This document shows positions 9,289 to 16,310 of a stretch of DNA of 64,000 nucleotides, piece by piece. The notes beneath the pieces were generated by a model, which was not told the origin of the DNA, did no database searches, and saw only the letters and a program-made list of their open reading frames with translations. The DNA is from Anabaena sp. UHCC 0187 (GTDB lineage: Bacteria; Cyanobacteriota; Cyanobacteriia; Cyanobacteriales; Nostocaceae), in assembly GCF_009712035.1 (NCBI RefSeq), contig NZ_VILB01000020.1:38670-102669 (forward strand). Reading direction: 5' to 3'. The stretch's first letter is position 1. Every line of letters starts with the position of its first letter. The translations under genes and the position numbers were made by a program.

Positions 9289-9498
9289 TTAACCTTCCAA
9301 GTTGAGATTTTTAGCTTGTTCAAGTAACTCCAGCATTTTCCTCAATGTTTGTTCACTCAGGTAAAGGTAACGCGCACTGTAGGTATCCGGGGCAGCATAG
9401 AAAAATCCAATTGTCATTTCGCATTTCTCACCAGTAATGTAATCAACATTTTCCTCATCATCACTGGATGTCTTGATATCAAAATCATCTATTTGCAT
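9289..9498 (-). CDS. Small acidic protein, array gene
   Basis: 69 aa, pI clearly acidic (DDFDIKTSSDDEENVDY), C-terminus helical. ATG 9498 lies 39 nt after its box and has a GGAGTA Shine-Dalgarno. It forms a two-gene unit with the DUF5131 gene. No family recognised. Confidence 0.7.
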   Translation of the reverse strand: MQIDDFDIKTSSDDEENVDYITGEKCEMTIGFFYAAPDTYSARYLYLSEQTLRKMLELLEQAKNLNLEG

Positions 9499-9537
9499 AC
9501 TTACTCCAAACTATTTAAAAGTAACCACAATCATTAA

Positions 9538-9545
9538 GCGATAGC
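9538..9545 (-). promoter_or_regulatory. Array box, exact
   Basis: 39 nt before ATG 9498; followed downstream by TGATTGTGGTT. Confidence 0.75.
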
Positions 9546-9574
9546 ATTAAAAAAAGCCGGGATAAACCCAGCTT
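9546..9574 (-). terminator. Intrinsic terminator
   Basis: Stem GCTGGG/CCCGGC with seven T, minus strand, abutting the box. Confidence 0.75.
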
Positions 9575-9583
9575 ATTTGTTAT

Positions 9584-9859
9584 TTAATTGCCATAGATAT
9601 CACCTTCTGGGATGAACTCATCATCAACAGGGGAATTACCATTAACAGTGAAAGTCTCTACTGATTGAGCTTTATTAATAAGTTTTCTGTATTCTTCCCT
9701 GACAGCTTCCCGACATTTATCTTGGAGAAGTTGAGTACACATATCCTCGTTTTCTCCTTCTGATATTGATGCCCAAATTGAACAGCCTAATGTGGCACTA
9801 TTAAAGTCGCCTAAATTAAACTTTCTTTCGTAGCTAACTGCGATGGTTTTGATGAACAT
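9584..9859 (-). CDS. Hypothetical protein, array gene
   Basis: 91 aa from ATG 9859, 42 nt after its box, with a GAGGTC Shine-Dalgarno. It opens with a beta strand (MFIKTIAVSYERKFNLGDFNSATLGCSIWASI) and ends in an acidic tail. This beta-first layout with S-x-R-KFNLG-F resembles a small family of phage proteins of unknown function that I cannot name with certainty. Confidence 0.68.
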   Translation of the reverse strand: MFIKTIAVSYERKFNLGDFNSATLGCSIWASISEGENEDMCTQLLQDKCREAVREEYRKLINKAQSVETFTVNGNSPVDDEFIPEGDIYGN

Positions 9860-9901
9860 TTTGACCTCTATTTTTTATTCAAAAGTAACCACAATCATGA
9901 A

Positions 9902-9909
9902 GCGATAGC
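9902..9909 (-). promoter_or_regulatory. Array box, exact
   Basis: 42 nt before ATG 9859; downstream TGATTGTGGTTAC matches that of the 9538 box almost exactly. Confidence 0.75.
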
Positions 9910-9940
9910 ATTAAAAAAAAGCCGGGATTTCTCCCAGCCC
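9910..9940 (-). terminator. Intrinsic terminator
   Basis: Stem GCTGGGA/TCCCGGC plus eight T on the minus strand. Confidence 0.78.
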
Positions 9941-9954
9941 ATAATTACAATTAA

Positions 9955-10179
9955 TTAGCTATTGTCAGGTTCATTTACTTTCCTTTGGGCAATCTCAGCA
10001 TTAATTTCTTGGTACATATCGTATGCACTAATGCAATCATCAGGTAGATTACTTGAATATTTATAACCATATCTGAGTAAGTTATAAAGTAAATTTATTT
10101 CATCATCATCGAAGTTAGCAAACCGAGATTCATTAGTTTCGGGATTATTACAAGTAGATTCAGACATATTTTTCTCCAT
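9955..10179 (-). CDS. Hypothetical protein, array gene
   Basis: 74 aa from ATG 10179 (32 nt from its box; a second Met at residue 5 is possible). Acidic and helical, DDDEINLLYNLLRYGYKY in the middle. No family recognised. Confidence 0.65.
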   Translation of the reverse strand: MEKNMSESTCNNPETNESRFANFDDDEINLLYNLLRYGYKYSSNLPDDCISAYDMYQEINAEIAQRKVNEPDNS

Positions 10180-10211
10180 TATGTAGCATTAATGATTACC
10201 AACATCACCAA

Positions 10212-10219
10212 GCGATAGC
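10212..10219 (-). promoter_or_regulatory. Array box, exact
   Basis: 32 nt before ATG 10179; followed by TGATGTTGGT. It lies only 5 bp from the stop of the preceding gene, and no terminator is seen here. Confidence 0.72.
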
Positions 10220-10224
10220 ATCAA

Positions 10225-10530
10225 TCACTTTCTCCAGTTGTCGGGGTTTTCAGGGGATGCCAGGGTTTCCTCATATTCTGAGTTAATGAATGCTAAATCA
10301 AACTGTTCTTTAGCTATTAATAACCCCAAGGTTTCAAACTTTGCATAGGCTTCTTCATCCCATATTGGTGCAGTTGCAATTGCTTCCAACAACCTTGAAT
10401 TATAATCTGTCAATACCCCATGATTATCCAATGATTCAATCACCTCTAATAACCGTTGCTTTGGTGGTTTTGGATGATAACATTTAGCAGGTAACAATGC
10501 TTTCGGGGTGAATCCTGTTAATAGTTTCAT
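10225..10530 (-). CDS. Hypothetical protein, array gene
   Basis: 101 aa; ATG 10530 has GGAGTC Shine-Dalgarno. The N-terminus is Pro/Lys-rich (LPAKCYHPKPPKQRLLEV), the rest acidic helices. It stands behind a weak box (10563). Function not recognised. Confidence 0.65.
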   Translation of the reverse strand: MKLLTGFTPKALLPAKCYHPKPPKQRLLEVIESLDNHGVLTDYNSRLLEAIATAPIWDEEAYAKFETLGLLIAKEQFDLAFINSEYEETLASPENPDNWRK

Positions 10531-10562
10531 TTGATAGACTCCTAATCAATTATACTCTAAAA

Positions 10563-10570
10563 GAGATAAC
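10563..10570 (-). promoter_or_regulatory. Array box, variant (GTTATCTC)
   Basis: Two mismatches from the consensus but at the standard distance (32 nt) before ATG 10530. Confidence 0.5.
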
Positions 10571-10602
10571 ATTAATAGGCTGGGAAACCCCAACCCGATT
10601 AA

Positions 10603-11052
10603 TTACTGATGAACTTCTAAAAAGTAGTGTTGAAGTTTCTGGAACAATTCAGTTAATAGCTCCCGGTTCTTCAAAGTTTCCAAACACCAATTCTCATTAG
10701 CGTAGTTTTTGGCATACAGATTAATTGCAGATTTGGTAATCAGATAAAACGCTATTTTTAACGAGCTTTCTGTATGAGATTCTAACAAATATTCTTTCTT
10801 GATTAGATTACCTAATCTACGGATTTCCTGTTCATTTATTGAAGCCAAGTAAATTTGTTCAACTGTTATGTTATACTGAAAATAATCACATTTTTCGGCG
10901 ATATTAACAAGTTCCAAATCATGTTTTATTTCGAATTCTGCAACTAATTCATGATTGCAATAAAAGTCTAATTCTGGTTCTGTTTCTCCCATACCAACAG
11001 ATTGATAATAATGTGTATGATGTTTGCAGTCTAAACAGCTAAATTCAGTCAT
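10603..11052 (-). CDS. Hypothetical Cys-containing protein, array gene
   Basis: 149 aa from ATG 11052, chosen because it lies 30 nt after the box; the longer frame would overlap it. The N-terminus has CLDCKHH and later DFYCNHE and KCDYF, a possible zinc site. The C-terminal half is helical. No family recognised. Confidence 0.65.
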   Translation of the reverse strand: MTEFSCLDCKHHTHYYQSVGMGETEPELDFYCNHELVAEFEIKHDLELVNIAEKCDYFQYNITVEQIYLASINEQEIRRLGNLIKKEYLLESHTESSLKIAFYLITKSAINLYAKNYANENWCLETLKNRELLTELFQKLQHYFLEVHQ

Positions 11053-11082
11053 TGGGGATTCCAAAATCAACACAATCATCAA

Positions 11083-11090
11083 GCGATAGC
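11083..11090 (-). promoter_or_regulatory. Array box, exact
   Basis: 30 nt before ATG 11052; followed by TGATTGTGTTG. Confidence 0.75.
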
Positions 11091-11121
11091 ATTAAAAAAG
11101 ACCCAGAAATAAACCTGAGTC
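11091..11121 (-). terminator. Intrinsic terminator
   Basis: Stem GACTCAGG/CTGGGTC with six T, minus strand. Confidence 0.72.
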
Positions 11122-11127
11122 AAATAA

Positions 11128-11493
11128 CTAGATAAAAGATGTTTTCTTATTAGCAAGTTCAATTAATTCATCTACAAATTTACATAAAGTTTCCATATCA
11201 TCATTTGGAGCTTTACGAACTTGTATAAACGTTTCATCTAAATCTGGTTTATCACCATCTCCCATCAGTCCGGGGTCAAACAAGATATGAACCAATGCTA
11301 CCTTAGTGTTCTTAGCCCATCTGGTAACTTGAATTTCATAATGTCCATATAATCCATCATCATAGCGAGAGTCTTTACATATAAACATGGAACTTTCTAA
11401 AAAGTCTATAAACTTTTTATCCTGTGAAATCCAGGTTCTTTTTTCCATTTGATTAATATCAAACAGTTCTGCGTACATTTCTAATTTCTCCAT
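11128..11493 (-). CDS. Hypothetical protein, array gene
   Basis: 121 aa from ATG 11493, 20 nt after the box. The longer frame starts upstream of the box and terminator and is rejected. The middle (GLYGHYEIQVTRW, VALVHILFDPGLMGDG) is beta-rich, and the tail is a charged helix. No family recognised. Confidence 0.65.
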   Translation of the reverse strand: MEKLEMYAELFDINQMEKRTWISQDKKFIDFLESSMFICKDSRYDDGLYGHYEIQVTRWAKNTKVALVHILFDPGLMGDGDKPDLDETFIQVRKAPNDDMETLCKFVDELIELANKKTSFI

Positions 11494-11513
11494 ATAGTCA
11501 ACAGCCCCAATAA

Positions 11514-11521
11514 GCGATAGC
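11514..11521 (-). promoter_or_regulatory. Array box, exact
   Basis: 20 nt before ATG 11493, the shortest spacing in the array apart from 19223. Confidence 0.7.
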
Positions 11522-11558
11522 TTTAAAAAAGTCAGCAATACCCTTATGTATTGCCAAC
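11522..11558 (-). terminator. Intrinsic terminator
   Basis: Stem TTGGCAATAC/GTATTGCTGA followed by six T on the minus strand. Confidence 0.75.
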
Positions 11559-11564
11559 TAATTG

Positions 11565-11843
11565 TTATAAATTATCTGGGTCATTCCAACCAGGAGGATT
11601 CAATACCAAAGTTGGTTCAAAAATAACATTTGCTCCATAATCTCTAACAAGGTCATCACAGTTTCTGAGAGATTGAATCAAACAACTGCTAAAATCTGGA
11701 GTACAAGCGTTACCATCAAATATATAGAAATCAGGATGCGAGGAAAGACTAACTTCGGAAGCATATCGTTGGTCAATCCATGTAGGATGATTTTCATAAA
11801 TTTTGATTTGGAATCCTTCGTAATGAACTATCATGTTATTCAT
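11565..11843 (-). CDS. Hypothetical protein, array gene
   Basis: 92 aa from ATG 11843, 35 nt after the box, with an AGGACACCC Shine-Dalgarno. Short alpha/beta protein with PSWx-like aromatic spacing (NHPTWIDQRYASEVSLSSH) and a Pro/Asn-rich C-terminus. No family recognised. Confidence 0.65.
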   Translation of the reverse strand: MNNMIVHYEGFQIKIYENHPTWIDQRYASEVSLSSHPDFYIFDGNACTPDFSSCLIQSLRNCDDLVRDYGANVIFEPTLVLNPPGWNDPDNL

Positions 11844-11878
11844 GGGTGTCCTAATTAATAAATAACCACAACCTCTAT

Positions 11879-11886
11879 GCGATAGC
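11879..11886 (-). promoter_or_regulatory. Array box, exact, with upstream GTTATC element
   Basis: 35 nt before ATG 11843. Upstream, on the sense strand, is GGTTATCAGTGGGGTT, the second conserved element found before about a third of the boxes. Confidence 0.75.
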
Positions 11887-11969
11887 AACCCCACTGATAA
11901 CCGGGGTGTAACTCTATAAAAAATCACCCCGATAGCTAAACATGACGTAAGCTATAGGGTGATAAAAGA

Positions 11970-12344
11970 TTAGATAAACAAGTGAGCAACATCAGAATTA
12001 ACGATGAATACCCCGGTGGTAATGTCATCTTTAAAACTGGAAGAATATACTTTACCCTGCCAAGGTTGACAAGGTATACGGGGATGTCTGAAAGCTTCAC
12101 CAACAATACCAAAATGTGAATCATCAACTTTGAGTCCTAAATATCTTTTAGAATCATGTTGATAGAGATAAAATTGGAAAGTTAGTTCTTCACCATTCCA
12201 GGGTTCAGCACGATTGAATGAACCAAACTGAACAGCGTAAACTTCGACAGCTAATAACATATCGTGTTCAATGTTAATAGCATGACAAGTTTGTCTTCTG
12301 TTGAGTCTAGAAAGATAAGTCTGATATTCGGATGCAGTAAACAT
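11970..12344 (-). CDS. Stand-alone relative of the RNA polymerase C-terminal domain
   Basis: 124 aa from ATG 12344, 39 nt after the box, with a GGAGAC Shine-Dalgarno. Residues from VYAVQFGSF...PWNGEEL to FGIVGEAFRHP match, block by block, the C-terminal region of the 884-aa polymerase (VYAVQHGSW...PWIGQT to LGLVGEQYRPY, residues 775-838). The identity of these blocks is seen directly in the two proteins. The domain has no assigned function; nucleic-acid or partner binding is a guess. Confidence 0.7.
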   Translation of the reverse strand: MFTASEYQTYLSRLNRRQTCHAINIEHDMLLAVEVYAVQFGSFNRAEPWNGEELTFQFYLYQHDSKRYLGLKVDDSHFGIVGEAFRHPRIPCQPWQGKVYSSSFKDDITTGVFIVNSDVAHLFI

Positions 12345-12383
12345 GATTGTCTCCAATAAATTCCAAAAAACCAACACCTCTTA

Positions 12384-12391
12384 GCGATAGC
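12384..12391 (-). promoter_or_regulatory. Array box, exact, interrupted upstream by an inserted element
   Basis: 39 nt before ATG 12344. Its upstream GTTATC element has been pushed 207 bp away by the insertion at 12395-12593. Confidence 0.75.
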
Positions 12392-12394
12392 GCC
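12387..12394. repeat. Left target-site duplication
   Basis: ATAGCGCC, repeated exactly at 12594-12601 on the other side of the inserted element. Confidence 0.8.
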
Positions 12395-12593
12395 CCAGGG
12401 GAAACGCATCTAAATCTTATTGACAAAATACCGTTTTAATGTATGAACCAAAAAATCCCTATTGATCGTTTGATTGATTTTTTTAGGATCATAGTGATGG
12501 ACTAAAGTATTGTCAATAAGTGGTCGTTAATGCGAATATTTTGGTCATTATTGAGATTGAATCGCCCTTATTGATAAGATGCGTTTCCCCTGG
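12395..12593. mobile_element. 199-bp MITE-like element
   Basis: Perfect 17-bp terminal inverted repeats (CCAGGGGAAACGCATCT at 12395-12411; its complement at 12577-12593), flanked by an exact 8-bp direct repeat. There is no coding capacity. Inner complementary stretches at 12416-12430 and 12508-12520 allow further folding. Removing it and one repeat restores the box-plus-GTTATC layout seen elsewhere. The transposase family that moved it is not identified; an 8-bp duplication is a constraint. Confidence 0.85.
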
Positions 12594-12601
12594 ATAGCGC
12601 C
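12594..12601. repeat. Right target-site duplication
   Basis: Second copy of ATAGCGCC; it continues into CCCCACCGATAACC, the displaced half of the regulatory element. Confidence 0.8.
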
Positions 12602-12662
12602 CCCACCGATAACCTTTCAGTAACGTTATCTTTGTTAACTTGGTTTCCAACATTGTCAGAGT

Positions 12663-12690
12663 ATTAAAAAAGCCGGGATTTCTCCCAGCT
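12663..12690 (-). terminator. Intrinsic terminator
   Basis: Stem AGCTGGGA/TCCCGGCT with six T on the minus strand, after the 74-aa gene. Confidence 0.75.
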
Positions 12691-12698
12691 ATTAAAAA

Positions 12699-12923
12699 TC
12701 AATATTCAACATCAATTTCACGATTAAGCCAATCATGAAAATCCTCACTACTCCATTGAGGTCGTAATATTTCCATCAAATCATCAGCTTGTCTTACTAA
12801 TTCTTCTTCTCCTTTATGATCCTCGCAAAACTTAATTAGTTTAAGACAGATATCTTCTAATTCAATAAGTGTACTGATACCATTGTTGATTCTAGCTTCT
12901 AATTCCATGAGTTCGTTATTCAT
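12699..12923 (-). CDS. Small array protein, paralogue of the 14.6-kb gene product
   Basis: 74 aa from ATG 12923, 32 nt after the box; the longer frame reads through the box. It aligns along its length with the 69-aa protein at 14623-14832: NELMELEARINNGISTLIELEDIC with ILNELETKINAGIASFDELDNVC, and LRPQWSSEDFHDWL with LRPDWSSVAFQAWM. Helical. Function unknown; the duplication shows the family is under maintenance. Confidence 0.7.
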   Translation of the reverse strand: MNNELMELEARINNGISTLIELEDICLKLIKFCEDHKGEEELVRQADDLMEILRPQWSSEDFHDWLNREIDVEY

Positions 12924-12955
12924 GATGTTTGTGATATTAACAGCACCACCTTTCA

Positions 12956-12963
12956 GCGACAGC
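12956..12963 (-). promoter_or_regulatory. Array box, variant (GCTGTCGC) with upstream GTTATC element
   Basis: 32 nt before ATG 12923; upstream sense strand reads GTTATCTGTGGGTGC. Confidence 0.65.
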
Positions 12964-13021
12964 GCACCCACAGATAACATTGGGGTAACGTCATCTAATT
13001 CTTTTTTGGAGATATCTATTG

Positions 13022-13063
13022 CATTACAATCCTGGTAAAACACTAAAGTATAGAAGCGATGGC
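13022..13063 (-). pseudogene. Relic array unit: box with no gene left
   Basis: A variant box GCCATCGC (13056-13063) is followed at 31 nt by ATG (13024) that reads only Met-Gln-stop, and then by the next gene's regulatory element. The spacing is that of a normal unit, so the gene body was probably deleted. Confidence 0.4.
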
Positions 13064-13118
13064 ACAAAAAACTCATTTTCGTTTATAATAAAAACATAGT
13101 CTAAAGTTAAACGAAATT

Positions 13119-13280
13119 ATGGAAGTTATCTTATCTCCAACAGAACCAAGAAGAATTAAACCACCTGAACCCAACCTTACATTAGTTAATGAATTATTCC
13201 CTGATTTTGCCAATGTAAAAATAAATTATCAAGAACTCGGCAAAGAATTGGAGAAAAAATTAACAACTAAGAAAAAGTAA
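13119..13280 (+). CDS. Small basic hypothetical protein on the opposite strand
   Basis: 53 aa, the only plus-strand frame in the array that looks coding. It has a Pro-rich start (SPTEPRRIKPPEPN), a short helix, and a Lys-rich tail. A TATAAT hexamer lies at 13084-13089. No Shine-Dalgarno and no box. Function unknown; it could be chance, but codon use resembles its neighbours. Confidence 0.4.
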   Translation: MEVILSPTEPRRIKPPEPNLTLVNELFPDFANVKINYQELGKELEKKLTTKKK

Positions 13281-13346
13281 AAACTAAAAAAATGTAGCGA
13301 TCACCTCAAAAAGAAGCGATCGCTATAATAAACCCCGACTAATTAA

Positions 13347-13691
13347 TTACTGTTTATTAACCAATTGTTGAAGCAGAGACTTCATTTCCTCCATAGATTT
13401 CTCTAACCTATCTATGCGTTGGTCAACAAAGTATTCCTCCTGATTCAAAGATTCCACATCATCCCATTCAATGTATGCTTTGCCACCCATTGCTTCAATA
13501 ATGTCCAGAATCGTAGACAACTTACTTTTCAAGGGTTCTTCAATTGCTTTAGATGTTGTAGTATGGTAATTCATCGGTTTCCCAGAACCTTTGATTTCGG
13601 CAATTATTTTGGATATTTGATATAAGGTTGTACCAATGTCTGCCAATCTTTGAGATAATGCTTCCGTGTTTAATTCAACTTGATATGTCAT
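13347..13691 (-). CDS. Hypothetical coiled-coil protein, array gene
   Basis: 114 aa. Strong Shine-Dalgarno GGAGGACACC before ATG 13691. The N-terminal half is helical (AEIKGSG); the C-terminal 35 residues form a clear coiled coil (RIDRLEKSMEEMKSLLQQLVNKQ). No box precedes it: only a terminator-like hairpin separates it from the gene before, so it depends on upstream transcription or on an unseen promoter. Confidence 0.7.
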   Translation of the reverse strand: MTYQVELNTEALSQRLADIGTTLYQISKIIAEIKGSGKPMNYHTTTSKAIEEPLKSKLSTILDIIEAMGGKAYIEWDDVESLNQEEYFVDQRIDRLEKSMEEMKSLLQQLVNKQ

Positions 13692-13708
13692 GGTGTCCTC
13701 CGGTTCAT

Positions 13709-13742
13709 AAAAAAAGCCGAGTCGGGGTTTCCCAAACTCAGC
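13709..13742 (-). terminator. Terminator-like hairpin inside a gene group
   Basis: GCTGAGTTTGGGAAACCCCGACTCGGC followed by T-tract, minus strand; here no box follows it. Confidence 0.6.
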
Positions 13743-13750
13743 ATTGTTTG

Positions 13751-14122
13751 TTAGTTCACTAATTTTCCGTATCTAATCATCAACTCATTAAGAACCCTGA
13801 TAAAATCATCATTAGTAGCAGAAGTTGATACTTGATTATCTTCTCGGTATTTATTGGCAATGAGATTCATTAACTCATCATATTCAGATTGATTGATTTC
13901 CCCAAAATTATGTTTCAAAATCTGTATTACATAAGCCTCCTTAGCAACCTCCCAGCTAATACCAAGAGCTTGTGCCTCAGCTTCTAGGACTAACATAAAC
14001 TTCTGGTGTATAGCTGCATAACCTTGATACTCAATAGGGAATTGGTCAATAGATTTATGTTTAATTGAATCAAGAGACTCATGAAACATAAAATACATTT
14101 CAGTCAAAGATTTATTGGTCAT
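13751..14122 (-). CDS. Hypothetical protein, array gene
   Basis: 123 aa, ATG 14122 with GGAGAACTAAC Shine-Dalgarno. All-helical and acidic in composition; FMLVLEAEAQALGISWEVAKEAYVIQILKHNFG in its centre resembles a small structural domain but no family is recognised. It also lacks its own box. Confidence 0.65.
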   Translation of the reverse strand: MTNKSLTEMYFMFHESLDSIKHKSIDQFPIEYQGYAAIHQKFMLVLEAEAQALGISWEVAKEAYVIQILKHNFGEINQSEYDELMNLIANKYREDNQVSTSATNDDFIRVLNELMIRYGKLVN

Positions 14123-14133
14123 GTTAGTTCTCC

Positions 14134-14165
14134 AAAAAAAAAGAGCCAGAATTACTCCTGACTCG
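14134..14165 (-). terminator. Terminator-like hairpin
   Basis: GAGTCAGGAGTAATTCTGGCTC stem with nine T, minus strand, between genes 13751 and 14174. Confidence 0.68.
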
Positions 14166-14173
14166 TGGTAAAC

Positions 14174-14623
14174 TTAATAAGCGTTAAGCATTTGACTAAC
14201 TAAACTAGGATTAAATTCAGCAAGTCTTTCTGCAAAAGATGCCGACTGTTTAATCTTTTCTTCCTTGGGTAGTTTCATTAACTCCTGAATTATCAAACTG
14301 ATTGCACGACGTTCAGCTTTATAATCCTCGAATTGAGAAAGCCATACCCAATGAATCCCTGAACTTGAAAAATGCTGAACAATAATATCTGTGTCGGTAA
14401 CTTCTCGAAGCACCTCCCTAGTTTTGTTCTCACCTTTCTCATCTTGAAATTCCTCAATAACTAATGTCTTAGTTTTGTAAAGAAGTTCATAAACTTTTCC
14501 AAGCTCATTATCATCTTCGGAAATAATTTTGATAAGTTCATATCCATGATTTTCCAAAATCCCACTCAAATATTGAAAGAATTGCTCATCTCTCTCTTTC
14601 ACTGTTTTCTTAGATTTCAACAT
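14174..14623 (-). CDS. Hypothetical protein, array gene
   Basis: 149 aa from ATG 14623, which overlaps the stop of the preceding 69-aa gene (TAATG), so translation is coupled. Mixed alpha/beta; IVQHFSSSGIHWVWLSQF in the middle, then a helical, Lys/Glu-rich tail. No family recognised. Confidence 0.68.
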   Translation of the reverse strand: MLKSKKTVKERDEQFFQYLSGILENHGYELIKIISEDDNELGKVYELLYKTKTLVIEEFQDEKGENKTREVLREVTDTDIIVQHFSSSGIHWVWLSQFEDYKAERRAISLIIQELMKLPKEEKIKQSASFAERLAEFNPSLVSQMLNAY

Positions 14624-14832
14624 TACAAAATCTCCCCAATCATCCAAGCCTGAAAAGCAACACTTGACCAATCGGGTCTTAACTTTTCAAACAATTCATT
14701 AGCTTTAACTGCCAACTCATTTTGTTGATGAATGATATTAATTAACTCAGAACAAACATTATCTAATTCGTCAAAAGAAGCAATACCAGCATTGATTTTG
14801 GTTTCCAATTCGTTCAGGATATCCGGGTTCAT
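14623..14832 (-). CDS. Small array protein, paralogue of the 12.7-kb gene product
   Basis: 69 aa from ATG 14832, 30 nt after the box. Homologous over its whole length to the 74-aa protein at 12699-12923, including the LRPDWSS core. First gene of a coupled pair with 14174. Confidence 0.7.
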   Translation of the reverse strand: MNPDILNELETKINAGIASFDELDNVCSELINIIHQQNELAVKANELFEKLRPDWSSVAFQAWMIGEIL

Positions 14833-14862
14833 AATTACCTTTAAAAACACCAAAACCCTGAA

Positions 14863-14870
14863 GCGATAGC
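14863..14870 (-). promoter_or_regulatory. Array box, exact
   Basis: 30 nt before ATG 14832; the sequence after it (TTCAGGGTTTTGGTG) is identical to that after the 15469 box. Confidence 0.75.
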
Positions 14871-14929
14871 AATAAAAAAATACTGGCATCAGCAAACTGT
14901 TATTTGCCTGGCCAAGTATTCTCTGTTAC

Positions 14930-15436
14930 TTAAATTTCTTGTTTTTTCACAAAACTCAACACTCTTTTGATGCTTTCATCGCATCCATGAACTGTATGAC
15001 TAGTACCTTGAAAATAGGGGTTTGGGCAACTCCAATGATAATAAAGCGTTGCTATTTTCTCCTTCAGACAATAAAAATCCTCTTCTCTTGCTTCTTGAGT
15101 GAAATACAAAACTTTTACATCTCCATCTATTAATTGCACACGGTAATAACCTGTGTCTCTGCTCAAATCAGTTTCTTTCTTCCTTTGAAATCTTTCCTGA
15201 TTCATAAACATAATTTTCTGCAAGTTCCTCACTCTTTGACAAGTAGATAAAATTTCCCCTATTTTCTCTGCCACTTCTTTGCTGTAATTACCTTGCAGAT
15301 TATCTATAATTTCCAGCAATCTTTTAAGTCGTAAATTATCTTGTGCGCTGGTCACAAAGTATTCATTGGATGCTGCTTGTTCCTCAGAAATCATATCAAT
15401 AGAAGAAGAATCAAAGTTTAAAATTCTGCCAGTCAT
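14930..15436 (-). CDS. Hypothetical protein, array gene
   Basis: 168 aa from ATG 15436, 32 nt after the box; an upstream TTG is rejected. The N-terminal half is helical; the C-terminal half (YYRVQLIDGDVKVLYFTQEAREEDFYCLKEKIATLYYHW) is beta-rich, aromatic, and has HGCDESIKR. No family recognised. Confidence 0.68.
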   Translation of the reverse strand: MTGRILNFDSSSIDMISEEQAASNEYFVTSAQDNLRLKRLLEIIDNLQGNYSKEVAEKIGEILSTCQRVRNLQKIMFMNQERFQRKKETDLSRDTGYYRVQLIDGDVKVLYFTQEAREEDFYCLKEKIATLYYHWSCPNPYFQGTSHTVHGCDESIKRVLSFVKKQEI

Positions 15437-15468
15437 TATCAATTCTCAAAAAACACCAAAACCCTGAA

Positions 15469-15476
15469 GCGATAGC
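15469..15476 (-). promoter_or_regulatory. Array box, exact
   Basis: 32 nt before ATG 15436. Confidence 0.75.
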
Positions 15477-15506
15477 ATTAAAAAAAGCCAGGAAACCCCT
15501 GACCTT
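15477..15506 (-). terminator. Intrinsic terminator
   Basis: AGGTCAGGGGTTTCCTGGC stem with seven T, minus strand, after the exonuclease gene. Confidence 0.72.
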
Positions 15507-15516
15507 TATGTTAGAA

Positions 15517-16209
15517 TTAAACTATCTCAGTCTCAAAAGACAATGTTTTCATGAAATCTGCAACTCGACATTCCCGGACTTTCTTTGTCCATGCTTTGCG
15601 ATCGCCATCCCACCAAAACCCTGCATTACTAGCCAAACTACGAGTTTCATATTCAACCAATGCCTTCAACTCAATCATCGGTGAATTGGAGACAAATATC
15701 GCTTGTTCAACTATTTCTGGTAATTGTTGTTTACGCCGATTAAAGCACTCCACCAATAACCGGACATCATCACCAGCCCTGTGTACTGTGCTAATGCCAA
15801 TACCCATCCATAAAGCTAAATCAGTGAGTTTGTAACTGTCATTTTTAGCAGGATAATCCCAGTCAAAATCACGCATGGCACATAACCAATTGAGGTTTGT
15901 ATCCAATAATTCATCTACCAATGGTGCATCAAATTCAGCATTAAAAGCAACTGTATAATTAGCACAAGCAGCCATTCTTTTTAATAAGCTCATAGACTCG
16001 TCAACAAATGGATTCTTGCTTGTTAACTCCCAGGTAATACCATTAACGAACTCTGCGGGGTTTTCTGTCACTGGTAATAATGCTGAAACACTACAAATCG
16101 CCCCGGTTTCCCTGACATTATCACCAACTTGATACAAAGTCCCCGCAATCTCACATATCTTTGCATCATTAATATCTGTGGTTTCGGTGTCAATAATTAA
16201 TAGTTTCAT
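15517..16209 (-). CDS. DnaQ-like 3'-5' exonuclease
   Basis: 230 aa. DEDD-family exonuclease: IDTETTD (Exo I, residues 6-12), FNAEFDAPLVDEL (Exo II) and HRAGDDVRLLVECF (Exo III, with the His of the DEDDh class). A C-terminal add-on, ASNAGFWWDGDRKAWTKKV, is a short Trp-rich module. It would trim 3' ends of DNA or RNA in proofreading, repair or turnover. ATG 16209 lies 36 nt after a variant box. Confidence 0.88.
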   Translation of the reverse strand: MKLLIIDTETTDINDAKICEIAGTLYQVGDNVRETGAICSVSALLPVTENPAEFVNGITWELTSKNPFVDESMSLLKRMAACANYTVAFNAEFDAPLVDELLDTNLNWLCAMRDFDWDYPAKNDSYKLTDLALWMGIGISTVHRAGDDVRLLVECFNRRKQQLPEIVEQAIFVSNSPMIELKALVEYETRSLASNAGFWWDGDRKAWTKKVRECRVADFMKTLSFETEIV

Positions 16210-16245
16210 TTGGTTCTCTATTTAATTTAATACCAACGCATTTAA

Positions 16246-16253
16246 ACGATAGT
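16246..16253 (-). promoter_or_regulatory. Array box, variant (ACTATCGT)
   Basis: 36 nt before ATG 16209; the outer bases differ but the inner CTATCG core is kept. Confidence 0.55.
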
Positions 16254-16289
16254 AATAAAAAAAAGACCCAAGGTTTCCCCTGAGTCCTT
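16254..16289 (-). terminator. Intrinsic terminator
   Basis: AAGGACTCAGGGG/CCTTGGGTCTT stem with eight T, minus strand. Confidence 0.7.
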
Positions 16290-16310
16290 AATTTTCCGTG
16301 AATCCTTTGA

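Noticed and set aside
11494..11538. Upstream start for the gene at 11128
   Set aside because: It would begin before the box and inside the preceding unit; ATG 11493 has the correct spacing. The same reasoning was used for about ten array genes.
13751..15476. tRNA or rRNA genes
   Set aside because: No cloverleaf with CCA-end pattern or rRNA sequence was seen here or elsewhere in the window by eye; a tRNAscan run would settle it.
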